Source of the DNA: Cerioporus squamosus
Lineage: Eukaryota; Basidiomycota; Agaricomycetes; Polyporales; Polyporaceae
DNA: 64,000 nt
Reading direction: 5' to 3'
Assembly: GCA_022592435.1 (NCBI GenBank)
Contig: JABYQS010000040.1
Span: 1-64,000 of the forward strand
Shown one piece after another: positions 43,250 to 54,706 of the stretch. Numbering within the stretch: the stretch's first letter is position 1; each line of letters begins with the position of its first letter. The notes beneath the pieces were generated by a model. That model had not been told where the DNA came from, did no database searches, and worked only from the letters and a program-made list of their open reading frames with translations. Both the position numbers and the translations under genes were made by a program.

Positions 43250-45792
43250 TTACACGACATGGCACTTGTCCGCGAGCAGCTTGAGCATGGCAAACCTTCC
43301 CTCCTCTCCCTCTGCATGGGAGGCATCTGCGCTCCGAAGCACTTCCGCGGCATCAAATCCTCCTGCATGGAGCACGCTGCGCCCAAGCGAATCTCCCACC
43401 TTGACCAGCGTCTCGATCGGGACCGCCGAGGTCTTCAGGAGATCGTCGTCGAACCTGCACCAGCGTCAGCGGACTGAGAGGAAGGAATGACTGCGAACGT
43501 ACTGGATGAGTCCCTTCGGGAAGAGCACGACGATGGTGCTCCCGCCGTACGCGAAATACCCTAGCTCGTCGCCCCGCTTCACGGCCTCGCCCTTCTTGCC
43601 TCCGTTCGTCCAGGCGATTGATCCGACCTGTACCAGTACTCATGAGCAGCGGATTAGCCTACCAAGTGCGCGGCTACGTACCAGCATGGCACCAATGGCG
43701 ACGAAGGCAATCGGAGCACCTGACTGCGTGTGCGTCATGTAGAGCACTGAACGTTTGTTCTCCGTGAAGACGTCGAAGCCTGGCTCATTGATTGCCTGAG
43801 GGTTAACTGCGATATGTGTTCAGCAACTTCAAGCACTGCGTCGGGAAAGAAGACCTACCTGTATAGTACTGTCCGGGTATGTCGGAGGTGTCGCCCACAA
43901 CACCATCGATCGGGCTGTGGAAGCGGTGGTAGTCCTGGGGAGCCAGTCTGAAGATGGCCACGCTCCCGCCTTCGAACATGCGCGCCTCCTCTGACTTCGG
44001 CTCGACCCCGAGCAGCCCTGGAATCGTGAATCTATTTCCTTTGATCCTGACTCACGGTTGTGAGCCACGAGTTCGCTGCAGGGCCTTTGTGCCAACTTAC
44101 CAGAAATGCGTAGCCGCATCGACAGTCTGGTAGACGGTCAATCGACAGTCAGCCGGGCTGCAAAAGCCGTTCGCGTCCGCGGCATTCTTGACTGGGCGTG
44201 CGCCAGGCTTCAGCTTCCTGAGGGACGACGGTTAGCAGGGATACGATATAGCATGGTTGGACCGTACGCACCGAGAGAAGAACTCGTTAAAGGACTTGTA
44301 CTTGGTCATGTCCGGCTGCTCCAACTCATCCAAGCCGATCGAGTACGTCTCGACGAACGACGGGATCGACTTGACAGATTCCGGCGAGTCGTACACCTTC
44401 CCTTGCTGGAACAAAATTGTTAACATACGAGCTCGCCTTCACCAGACAGCTCTGACAGTTACGTACCCTGACGGAAAGGTCCCTCAAGACCGACTCGACT
44501 GTGCGATTGTGCAAAAGCTTGATCTGCGTGCCACCATAGAACAACAGGTGCATGCCGAGTCTGAAATGCTGCTAGTCAGCCGTACTATCCACAAGAACCA
44601 GCCTGGATGGTGAGAACACATAGCCGAGGCAGGGACCGGGGAGTCCCAACGAAGCCGGAAAGTCAGAGGCATCACCCGCAGCGGCACCCGTGTACTCTAC
44701 TCGTGTTATCACACGGCATTGTGGACTTGAACGTATGAGTATCGCATGTACGTCAGCCTAACTCTCCAATCGAGGGCGGGCATGAACCGGTGCGAGCAGT
44801 ATCAGCCCCCAATAGACTGCCGCTGGCGTGATAGTGATGCGTGCCTGACTGACAGAAACTGTGCGTTTGCCTTGTACACAGGGATATCCCAACAGAGGGG
44901 TGGGGGAAGGGCGGAGAATCGTGCATGGAATTCATGAAACGAGAGACGAACTGGACAAACTGCTGCTGTGGACCTAGACAGAGCGACCCACCGCAGGGAC
45001 AGATACGATTGCAAACCATGTTATCCAGCGCTGAACGTTGAACTCCCGCTATTGCTGCAGGTGCGTGCCCGTGGGCCGTTCCCAGCGTCAGAGGCACACC
45101 GGATCCACGTCCCACGGCTGGCATGCCTGGCCCTGGTCTGAAGGCCCCATCGATCACTGGTCAGAACAAACCACCCTCTGCGGCCGACCGCTAGGTCGAC
45201 GTGTAAAAGCTCCCATCCCGGCTGTCCAGGCGCTATGGATGTGTTATGAACGCTTGCCTGTGCGGCGCGACACCCGGCGCACACCGTGCAATCGCAAATG
45301 AGGCACCATCCGCGCACGGTGTCACGACGCGACGCGTGTCAAAACCTACCTGAGATGCAACTTTGAAGCGACGCGAATGACCGCACAAGAAAACGCCCCA
45401 ACCTCCTCCGCGCATTGCAGCATCACGGCTCCAACGGATTACAGTGATGAAGCAGGGGATATAGATGATAGAACAGCGACTCACCGAGGGTAAATTGGCA
45501 TACTCTCGAAGATTCTCTCTCCGGTAGCCCGAACGATCACATAGTTTCCGACATGATAGCGAGTTGCGAGGTCCTCGAGTCCGGGCAAGAGTTTGTGGAC
45601 GAGCGGGAGACTGTAGAGCTGGTGCATCGGGGCGTGCATGCTGTTCTTCACGTCATCCTGCTCCTGGGACTGCTTGAGCAGTGCCTCGAGTGCGAGCGCG
45701 ACGTTGTCAGGATCCTTCCCGGCGGGTAGGTTGTCGGGATGGATGTTCTCGATGGGCTTGGTGTCGGCGACCTCAGCGGGAATGTGCGACAT
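43250..45792 (-). CDS. Phosphatidylserine decarboxylase, Psd2-like
   Basis: This pyruvoyl enzyme converts phosphatidylserine to phosphatidylethanolamine. Spliced exons show KSFNEFFSR/KLKPGARPVK, NGFCSPADCRLTVYQTVD, FWIKGNRFTIPGLLG, FRLAPQDYHRFHSPIDG and the self-cleavage motif YFAYGGSTIVVLF, then a short end stopping at TAA (43250-43252). GGST rather than LGST is the form in yeast Psd2. Exon 1 (45485-45792) encodes a hydrophilic N-terminus without a visible mitochondrial presequence or C2 domain. An intron of 924 nt (44561-45484) joins YPR to LGMHLLFYGGTQIK and is much longer than the other introns in the window. A TATA box lies at 45851-45860. Confidence 0.9.
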
Positions 45793-45850
45793 GACGAGCG
45801 ATGAAAGGGGAGAAAGAGGAGGACGTGGGGTTCCGGAGCGAGCGCAGCAC

Positions 45851-45860
45851 CTTTATATAT
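45851..45860 (-). promoter_or_regulatory. TATA box of the phosphatidylserine decarboxylase gene
   Basis: On the minus strand it reads ATATATAAAG, about 60 bp before the ATG at 45792. The position supports that ATG as the start. Confidence 0.5.
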
Positions 45861-48044
45861 GTGTCGAGCATGGCGTTCGAGTTCAGGATGGCAGCCAGGT
45901 ACCGGCTGCTATACTTACATGTCGCGGAGCCGATGACGACCTTCCATGCGCTGACGTAATGACTAACCCCAACCCCATTCAACCTTCGAGTTCCCGTTAG
46001 CGCTCGCGTCAACAAGTGTGGCAACCTCTTCCATCTTGTCTCTCCTACTTACTACTTACTAGCTAGACAAACAAATCACCTCGAGTGGACTACTACGGCC
46101 AAGGAATGCTGTATATACCTCCCGCGGCCTCAAACTAACCACATGGTCCTATGCGATTCACGAATCTGACTGAATACAGGCCGCCACGATGTAGGCATTC
46201 CATCTGGCACAAGATCAGTACTTGATGTCTACGCCACAGATACTTGACATGCCCCCTCAGCTGGGCTTATCTGGGTCCCCACTCGCGACATCCCACTGCG
46301 CGTGAACACGAAGAGACCAGAACAACCGGCAGTTCCGATATCACTCGCAATCCAAGTCTCGTCCGATCGTCAGCTTGACCCGCCGGGATAGCACGCCAAC
46401 CGCTCCCCTGGACTCCTTCCCGACGGGGTCGTGTTCAGCTCTCCTGTACCTCCGCCGCGGCCGAGCCGGCCGGTGCGCGTCGCGTCAGAGTTCGTTCTTC
46501 CGAGGGTCCTGTTGAAATAGCGATCGTAGAAGGCATATGCAGTCGGGGACCGTACTCGGGACCGCAATATTCCAAGCGGACGCCTCACTCACGAAGGGCG
46601 GCGCTTGGTATGCGGCCCAAGGGGAGACGGAGACTGGGAAGAAGCGAAGGTAGGATACATGGCGGGGACCCGCGGAGACTCCGTTGCGAAGTTGGAGGGT
46701 GGTATTGATGATACAAGATGAGCGCGGAGCATGTGGAGGGAGCCTATCGCGTATATGTTTCTGAGAAGGGGGAACAGGATGAGGAGAATAGTAGGGATAC
46801 TGGGAAGCGACATCGGGTATAAGAGCAGCGTGCGTCACCCGGCAGAGAGTACGCCGCCAGCGGACTGGCGAAGATGAGCGGGGGCAAGGTCACTGGTAAG
46901 TGGAGAGGACGGTACAGCGCTGAGTGCTGCATGTTATGCCCGGATTTTCCGACCCGAGTATCGGGACGGCCGGAAGAGGCGAGCGAAACGATGGAAAGAA
47001 CAGGGAGGTCGGATATGAAGATGTTCAGGAGAGTGTACTAGAATCGTTGACAGTGGACGACTGATGAGCAGAGAAACGTCGAGAATGTCGAGTGCCTAGC
47101 GTGACGTCCAATGTAAGCCGTCCATCGTAACATTCGCGAAAGAAAAACGAGAACTCACCTAAGTCACTCATGACAAGCGGTAGTATCGCCCGGTGTCTGC
47201 TCTCCGGCGGAGCGTCCGGCAGGAGCCCGGCATCTCGACATCCGGACGCGACGTCGACTCGGATCGCAGAGGTCAACCTCCGAAGCTACGTCGGCACCGG
47301 GATCGTCCTCAGCTGGTGTGGCCCATTGAGGGAGTGAGTGGGTACTAGTCAGGTTGCGCTGTGGCAGACGTCGGAAATGTCGGGGTTGGTCCGCGGGACA
47401 CTATCCGCACTGATCCCGCCGCCGTGTGCGCCATGACTCGCACTGGCAGGAGGAGCGCATGTGCACGCGGCGTGTAGACAGGGGTAATGCCTGAATCAAA
47501 TTGCGGTAGGTCGGGAGGAGTACAGTAGGTTGGCGGGGCGTGTCGAGTGTATGTGGATACTATGGAATGTCGTTGAGAGCCTCGACGACAGTAGCTGGAT
47601 TGGGGAGGACAGTACCGAGGTTGAGAGAGACAGAGAGAGCCGACGACTTAGCCAGAGTATTGCGAGTGCGTCGAAACCCGGGACGGCGAGCATCCCAGCG
47701 AATGGAGGTGTACCGGGGTATTTCTTCAGGAGCGTGGACTTGGAAGCGTCCAGGCAAAACACGAGAAGGGACAGGTATACGGCCAGAGCAAGAAATGAGG
47801 AGGAAGGAGGCGAAACCAACCAAGTGATGGGCATAACGACGGGAAGAATGAGAAACGTCGATGCAGATCGTATCCGGCGGATCTTCTATGGGATGGCTTC
47901 CAGTTATACGGGGACGATTGCACATGGAAGAGCAGGCGTAAATCTGGAACTGCGTGAACGGAAACTCGGAGAGAAGCCTGTACAAAGTCGGTCATTTAGT
48001 CGATATTGCTTCATGCAAGTAGTACTAGTAGAGATGACACCTAC
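45861..48044. other. Gene-poor stretch of about 2.2 kb
   Basis: I could not build a gene here. On the minus strand a hydrophobic open frame at 47496-47834 (SSSFLALAVYLSLLVFCLDA, DALAILWLSRRLSL) suggests membrane segments and could be part of a small membrane protein. Others (46485-46838, 47025-47276) have no motif. No inverted repeats or transposase were seen. Confidence 0.35.
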
Positions 48045-49728
48045 CTAGTAGCCTTCATGGCTCTGCGTGGGGCGCACCGGTACGATGGTGGCGATAAATC
48101 TCTTCAGTACATCTCGCAAGTTGCGGCGGCGCGGCGCGAGGTAGCCTTGCGGGCTCTCGTCGTAGCCTTGCGGGCTCTCATTGTAGTCTTGCGGGCTCTC
48201 GTCATAGTCTTGCCATCGGTCTGGGTAGAGAACTGTGAACAGAGGTTGTCAACTTTGTCATCAATTCCTCATTTCCCAGTGAAGCCGTGCAATGGACGAA
48301 AAGCTGTACTCACCGGTACGAATTGCGTACACGTAGACCCTCTTCCACCGCGAAAGGATGGGAAAGCATTGTGCGATGGCGACACTCCACCACTCCTCCC
48401 ACTCGAGCCTGTCTCCGAGCCCAGCCACAAAAAGGCTTGCCCTGCAAGGATCGGGCTCGCGATGATCGCTAGCCTCCGCACCACTCTGGTACCCAAGGTC
48501 GCCCTCGGCGGGTTCCCACCTGCATAGCGCTGCTTCTACAATGGGGCCGATGGTACGGAGGAGTTCGACATATTCCTCCCGTTTGAATTGATCTCTACGC
48601 CATGCTCCAAGGTAGAGGTATCGCTTGGATGGAAGTTCCTCGCCTTGTTCATCGCCACCTCCAGACACCCATGAGACGAGTGTGTCCTGCAGAGTCTCGA
48701 GTGTCTGGTCATGTGGCTGAGGAAATGGCGCAAGGTAGTAAAGTAGACAATCTAAGCAGGGGAAGGAGCGAAGATTCAGAGACAGTGATGGCGCTTCCTG
48801 TTCGACGTCTGACCACGACAACGCGTAGTCAGATGTGTACGGTTCCTGACTCAACCAAGGATGACTCACCAGGATGCTCAACTCGTCCACTGGCAGGTGT
48901 ATCGTTAGGCAACTTGATCCACAAGCGGCTGAGCGAGGGGCCAAGCGCGGATAGTAAGCTCTGTCTACCCTGCTCATCCATGTCGATGCACTTCGTTGCA
49001 AGTCAGTACAGAGATGCACCGCGATAGCTGTGAAGACATACATTGAGCCGCTCGAGGATCGGCAGGAACGGCTTCCGACAGCTGTAGGAGCTGTGCTTCG
49101 CCATACAGACGGGCTCCCGGCCGAGACCAGCCCAAGAAACCCTGACACATGACAGCCACTTCAGGTTTGGAAGCATACTGAGGAGACGAGCGAAGTCTCC
49201 GAACGACGGGAACTTCACATCTGCAATTCGCAGTGTGCGGATATGCGAGATGGAGGTCAACAGCGACGGGAGGTATGGGTGGATGGGTAAGCACGGAAGC
49301 TCCTTCACGCCCTCGGGCAGCGGTTCTGCAGCCTTCTCACCATCGGTGAACCCCCTAATGTAAAGATTCAAGAGGTTGGGCAGCTTCCCTCGCAGAAGCG
49401 TGAGGAACAACACAGCGGGACTGTAAGGCACATGGAGGTGTCCTCGCAATTCGAGCGTACGCACGTAAGTTCCGAGCTCGGGGGATGCGTCGAGGAGCTC
49501 TGCGAAGCGGTATAGCCCGTTTTTGTCGCGAAGTAAGACAAATTCGAAGAGAACCCTTTGGGCGCGCAGACGCCATGCGCGACAGACGAGTGCGCAGCGG
49601 GCAAGCGTAGCCAAAGCAGCCGGCACGGAGTCATACTTATCGTCGTATACCGCTTCGATGACGCGCTCGCAGACCTCGATCGGGAGCCGTGGCTTGATCT
49701 CGACCTGCGACGGAAGGGTGTCGTCCAT
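48045..49728 (-). CDS. F-box-like protein with C-terminal heptapeptide repeats
   Basis: From ATG 49728 (MDDTLPSQVEIKPRLP) the N-terminal F-box-like helix set is LPIEVCERVIEAVYDD, ALATLARCALVCRAWRLRAQ, RVLFEFVLLRD. Leucine-rich stretches follow (LGTYVRTLELRGHLH, LPNLLNLYIRG, ISHIRTLRIADVKFPSF, LPNLKWLSCVRVSW). After two or three introns comes LRSFPCLDCLLYYLAPFPQP and the conserved C-terminal block LGDRLEWEEWWSVAIAQCFP...RWKRVYVYAIRT. The last exon begins VLYPDRWQDYDESPQ and holds the heptad (D/G)Y(D/N)ESPQ three to four times, then a basic end with the stop at 48045-48047. It should act as an SCF substrate receptor. The LGDRLEW block is shared with the gene at 26327-29807. Confidence 0.75.
48141..48214 (-). 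repeat. 21-bp tandem repeat, 3.5 units, inside F-box gene
   Basis: On the plus strand GTAGCCTTGCGGGCTCTCGTC repeats at 48141, 48162 and 48183 with one to three changes, and a partial copy follows at 48204. It encodes (D/G)Y(D/N)ESPQ on the minus strand. It shares the 21-bp period but not the sequence of arrays A-C. Confidence 0.9.
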
Positions 49729-50365
49729 GTCGTGAAGAGGGAGGTGTGGACGTGAGTGGAGGACAGAGCTGAGGGGGAGCGTGCAGAAGGAGGAGCGGAG
49801 TCGAGAGGGATCCGGACCTGCGCTAGTGTAACAGGTCAATGTATGTATGCCCGGTGGGCGTCCTAGGATGCGGTACGGACCTGTGTCCGACACGAAGTTC
49901 CGAAGACAACAGCCTGGGTGCGGTTCGTTTGAAGGAATCTTAGCATCTACTTGACATGCTGCGCCGCCTTCCGGAGTAGAAAGTACAGCTTTCCAGTGGA
50001 TGGTCGTGGCGGTAGACCAGTACTCTACTCCAAGGCCAACCTTATGTAGCGCTACATATGCACGGAGCCAAAAGTCCGCCAATCAATTACAATACAACGG
50101 GCCCATCCCGTACTGCAGATCACGTCTTGACTGCATATACCTGGCCCATGACCAGCCCATGACCAGGCAGTATTGACTCATCGCAGGCTTTGACGACAGA
50201 CGGAAGATACGGCGCAAAACATAAGACATGGGACAAACTGACTATATACATGCATGCAAGGAGGAACGTCCTGAGAACGTCCGCGACAGAGGGCAAGAGC
50301 AGCTAGCTACAACAGGACACGACGACCCCAGACTTCGCGTCCGCACCCTCGACGTACCAGGCACC
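49729..50365. other. Intergenic region
   Basis: This lies between the F-box gene start and the 3' end of the pinin-like gene. Minus-strand open frames upstream of 49728 lack motifs. The sequence repeats GACCAGCCCATGACCAGGC-like words near 50150. Confidence 0.35.
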
Positions 50366-51907
50366 TCAGTACTCGACAGCATCGTCGTCGTACCCCGGTC
50401 CCGGAGTCGGGGTCACCTCCATCTTCTTCTCGTCCTTACCCGCGCCTGTCTCCTCTTTCTCTTTCTCCTTCGCCGCGCCCTCGTCCCTGCTCTCATCCTT
50501 ATCCTTCTTCTGCGCGCCGTCATCCACGTCCATCTTTGCATCGCCGTTCTGCGCCTTCTCTCCCGCGTCAGATGGCTTCTCGTCGCCGCCCTCGCCGCCC
50601 ATCTTCGCGTCGGCGGTCTCGCCCTCGGCAGGCTCGCGGCGCTCGACCTTCGTGCGCGACTCCTCTTCCGCGACGCGCTGCCGCAGACGGCCGATCTCCT
50701 CGATACCAGCCGTCCGCTCTGCCTTGAACTCTTCCCACTCCTTCTCTGCTGCCTCTGCAACCTGGACACGGCGCTCAACGTCAGGTACGTGCGAGCGTGA
50801 GACAACGGACGGCACGTACCTCAGCCTTGCGTCGCTGCAGGAACGCTTCTTGTGAGGGAAGCAGCTTCGCGGGTAGGTAATACAGCGGCGGCGGGCGTGT
50901 CTTCGGTGGTGGCGCGAGGGGATTTGTCGAAGCTGAAGAGTCAGAGTCGGCAGAGGGTATGATGTCGGAGGTGAGCAGGAAATTCGAGAGCAGTGGTAGC
51001 CGTGTCCGGCGGAGTTTGTGCTGCAAATGCAACGATGTCAGCGGTCGAACAGTCCAGGTGGCAATGGGAGCATATGGGAGGTCGAAGATGCAACAAGTCC
51101 TGGGGCGGAAAGTGTAGCAAATCCGATGGCGTTCGGGATGAGATGCATGATGGCATGACGGAGCGTTCCGACATGGCCAGACGTTGGCAGGGTTGAAGGT
51201 GGGTGTGCACGGAAACACACAGGCAAACTGAACAGCCTGAGGATGGCCATCTTGGATAGTAATGTTGTAAAGGAAGCTGCTTCTTGAAGACATACGAGGG
51301 ATGTGGGGAATAGAGAGAGCGCAGTAGAAGGGGACATACAATCGAATCCTTGAGCTGCAGCTCTTCCTCCTTGCGGTTCGCGGTAGTCTTGTCCTTTTTG
51401 GCCTCCTCGGCGCGCCTGACTGAGTCAGTCTCTTTCCGCAGCTTATCCAGTAACCTCTGTTCAATCAGTTGCCTCTTCTTCGCCTTCCCGTCCCAAGCCC
51501 CATCCGCCACGCAACGCATCCACACACAGCCCAATAGAAAACCAATTCCGACATAGCACACATACGGAGAGCACGTCAGCACACGGGCACAGAACGCGAG
51601 GACGGCGTAAGACGCACCGCGTCGCTCGCATTGCGCTCCTTGTCCTCGTTCTTCGCCTTGGCCAGTGTGCCCAGGACGAGGCCGAACATCGTCTTGCCGC
51701 GCTTCCGCTCGCGCGGCTCGAGAGTCATGTCGAGGCGTGGCCGCTTCTTCGTCCCCGCTTTCGTGTCCCCTGCGTCCCCGGCCTCGGTCGCTGGGGCAGG
51801 CGCGTCCTGCGTCGGCTCGGGGGTTGCTTGCATCGGGCTGGCGTGTGGGGTGAGCTTCTTGCATGCATATACACTTTCTGTGAATGCGCTCACTCTTCTG
51901 TTGCCAT
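50366..51907 (-). CDS. Pinin/SDK/memA-domain protein (splicing-associated)
   Basis: A nuclear protein with the pinin_SDK_memA domain, whose metazoan member associates with the spliceosome and exon-junction complex. Exon 1 is tiny (MATE at 51907), then DPMQATPEPTQDAPAPA. The diagnostic block is RKRGKTMFGLVLGTLAKAKN followed by the charged coiled coil KKRQLIEQRLLDKLRKETDS and RRAEEAKKDKTTANRKEEEL. The next exons give RTRLPLLSNFLLTSD, PPPLYYLPAKLLPSQEAFLQ and RRVQVAEAAEKEWEEF. A long Lys/Glu/Asp/Ala-rich tail ends at 50366 (stop). Four or five exons. Divergent from the CTK3-like gene. Confidence 0.85.
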
Positions 51908-52300
51908 TGTGCAGGCGAATGGGAGAATAAAGCAATGGAGGCGATGGAGGAAACCGCGGTGGGAGGAGAGAAGCTGGGTGACGCGAAGGTTTGTGGGCGG
52001 ACTGTTCTAAGGCGAGTTAAGCCCACCTTTACAAGGTGCTTACTGTAGTTAAGTGGTGGTTGAAAGCCAGATACTAGAAAGGTAACAATTGGGTAAGACG
52101 CACCTCAAAGTGAGCTCTAATGATCTTGTAAGTAATGAGGCGCCCACAGCGTGTTCTCCCCCTTCCTCTTCGCCAACGTCCACATCCACACGCAGCTCTC
52201 CACTGCCTCGACCACATCAGAGCTTGTGGTTATCGCACAGGACACACCTATCTTGCGCCTGAGATCCACGCGAACGACAAATCCTCGATCAAAGCGCGTA
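51908..52300. promoter_or_regulatory. Divergent promoter between pinin-like and CTK3-like genes
   Basis: A 393-bp spacer with no convincing TATA box or ORF. Both flanking genes act in nuclear RNA metabolism, so shared control is plausible. Confidence 0.45.
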
Positions 52301-53587
52301 ATGGACCCTTTCGAAGTGCGCATGCAATTCCTCGGGCTGCTCAGGAGACTCGACGCGTACGTCCCGTTTCTGCATGCACGTCCCGACGTCCTGAACGACC
52401 GACAGCTCTCAACAGTCCATCAAGAAAATCGTTGGCTATGCGCTGAAGTACTTCTCGTCCTGCGGGGAGGACCTGTGGGATTGCATCATGGAGGAGTGCC
52501 AGAAGGTGCGTCTCGTCCCGTCCATCGTTCCCCGCTTGGTCTTGCTTTGCTCTTCTAGCACGACAAGCTTTTCTTTCGAGCAACCTGTGGTGGACGACAG
52601 GGATGCTGACGGGGCTCTGCAGGGCACGCTGAACCATAGGATCAACATCCTGTACCTCCTCGACTCGCTATGCGAGACATGTCTCCTCGCGAAACCGCCC
52701 ACCGGTGCGACTGGCCGCGATAAAGCACCAGGGTCCTCGTCGTATGTCGATTACGTCTCGCGAGACCTCGACAAACTGGTGGAATATGTCGTGCCGCCGG
52801 GTCAGCAAGGCATGCCGAACTTTATGAGCACGGTTCAGGTATGTTTGCACACTTGCTCTCGTCACGTCTGGTCAGTTCTTGCGAGAACGTCTGCAAAGAC
52901 ATCGTCGCGTCTTTCCTTCGTGATACGCGCCCCGTGCAATCATCGCGCTAGCTCAGGGTGCCCACCTCTCGAAACGTCGGAGTTGCAACTTCGATCCGTG
53001 CGTTTCGAACACTTACATATCGTTGCACATGTGCAGACGGCATGGCGTATGGGCGCGTCCAGTAGAACCATCCACGGCTCTTGAACGAGTACATCTCAAA
53101 TACTGATCTCCCCTCCCTCGCACAGGTGCTCGAAAGCTGGCGAACAAAACGCGTTATCGAAGCACAGAAGCTTGACGATGTCCTCTCCCATCTGCAGAGC
53201 CGGCGTGCAACCGCGTCCTTACCATCCCCGTCCAATACCGCAACCTCCGCACCCAATGCCCCGCCACCGATATTCGACCCGCAAGAGATCAAGAAACGCA
53301 TGGAAGAAGACCGGGAGCGACACAAGCGGCTGCGAGAACGGCGCTGGGTGCAGCCGATCTCGCATAACCTGCCGTCGGCCGTCCCGCCCCTGGCGAGCTT
53401 CCTCCCCCTGACGGACGACGGAGACGGCGCAGGGGAGTTGACGCTGGACATCGAGTTCGAGAACGAGTGGGAGGCGACGAGCGACTGGAACGAAGACGAT
53501 GAGGAGGCCGTGGCGGAGGAGAACGAGCTCTGTTTTGCCGGCAGTTCCGGTGGGGACGAGGGAGATGATGCTATGGACTTGTCGTGA
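52301..53587 (+). CDS. CTD kinase subunit gamma (CTK3-like)
   Basis: This CID-fold subunit belongs to the CTDK-I complex, which phosphorylates the RNA polymerase II C-terminal domain. Exons give MDPFEVRMQFLGLLRRLDA, SQQSIKKIVGYALKYFSSCG, EDLWDCIMEECQK, then GTLNHRINILYLLDSLCETC and DYVSRDLDKLVEYVVP (CTK3 N-terminal domain). The last exon holds LESWRTKRVIEAQKLDDVL and an arginine-rich C-terminal domain with IFDPQEIKKRMEEDRER and KRLRERRWVQP, then an acidic tail ending at TGA 53585-53587. Four exons. The tail after RRWVQP is Asp/Glu-rich, which is common in fungal versions. Family call is good. Confidence 0.85.
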
Positions 53588-53842
53588 TTCCTTACCTGTG
53601 CTTTCTTGTGCTGCAGTCGTGTTTTATTCGTGCTATCAAGTTGTCTTGCGGCCGAGTTTCAAAGTACGGTGTCTAAGAGGTGTCCGAGGTTCGTTCTCCG
53701 AGCACTGTTCGGGGTCCTGTGCGCGCACGTGTATGGCCTAGGGACGGGCGGCTACGGTTGTGGCTCAACATTGAGCACGACGCCACAGACGACGAGCTCA
53801 CACCCGCTGTCATCGACCTCCACACCCTCGACGCCCTCTGCA
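53588..53842. other. Intergenic region
   Basis: A 255-bp spacer between the CTK3-like and CFEM genes. No feature seen beyond a pyrimidine-rich stretch before the CFEM ATG. Confidence 0.35.
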
Positions 53843-54706
53843 ATGTTTAGCACGCTCCCTGTCCCTCTTCTCCTCCTCACCCTCGCGAGCTATGTTGCAG
53901 CACAGGCGTCGCTCACCCCGCCGCCCATCTCCGCTCCTGGCGACTCGAGCTCCGGTTCGCTCAATCCCACATCGACGTCCTCCTCGAGCAATGCAAGCGG
54001 GAGCGGGTCATCCGGCGTGAGCACGAGCGGGACGCCGACATCGTCGGCGCAGTTCCCCAGTCTCAGCGGGCTTTCGGACTGCGGTGAGTTTCTTCCATGC
54101 ATGCGAGAAGACCGGCGGTTGAACCTGAACGGGGACGCGGGACAGCGAACAATTGTCTGGCACTTGCTATCTCGCAGGTTGGGTGTCAGAGCGTAGTCGA
54201 CGTGAACTGCTACTGCACGCCGAGGACCAAGTGAGTCGACCCTGCTCGTCTTTGTCCCCATATGTTTGACGATGCGCATTCTCGTACCACGCTCGCGGAC
54301 TTGTTCAACCCATCATCTCTCCGTGAACTACCTGGTCCGTTGACAACGCGCATTTACTTACAGCGCGACACGCTTCGCGTCGTCGCTAGTCGGGTGCATC
54401 TCCACGCAAAACTGCACCGACCTGACTTCCGCCGAGTCCATCGCGGAGCAGTTCTGCGGCTTGGCATCCACCAGCACGTTCATTTCCTTCCCCACTTCCT
54501 CTCCATCGTCCTCGTTCTCCAACCCCTTCTCGTCCACCTTGTCCTCGTCCGCGAACCGCTCGAGTGCCACAGCGCCGTCGTCGACCTCGACGTCCGCAAC
54601 GTCGACCAGCACCGGCCAGGGGAACGGGGCTCTTCCTGGCATGGCGACTGGACCTGCCGCCCTCTTGGGGCTTGTCGGCGCGTTCGTCGGCATATTGGTT
54701 GCGTGA
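53843..54706 (+). CDS. CFEM-domain GPI-anchored protein
   Basis: This is a cell-surface protein with a signal peptide (MFSTLPVPLLLLTLASYVAA) and a Ser/Thr/Gly-rich linker. It has a CFEM domain assembled from three exons (53843-54083, 54149-54230, 54364-54706): SDCANNCLALAISQVGC, VNCYCTPRT, SLVGCISTQNCTDL and AEQFC, giving all eight cysteines. A second Ser/Thr-rich stalk follows and a hydrophobic C-terminus (GPAALLGLVGAFVGILVA) typical of a GPI signal, ending at TGA 54704-54706. CFEM proteins bind haem or act at the wall in other fungi, but which role applies here cannot be told. The N-terminal linker of about 60 residues before the domain is longer than usual. Confidence 0.85.

Noticed and set aside
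47496..47834. Minus-strand hydrophobic frame
   Set aside because: Looks membrane-like but no start, partner exons or family could be found.
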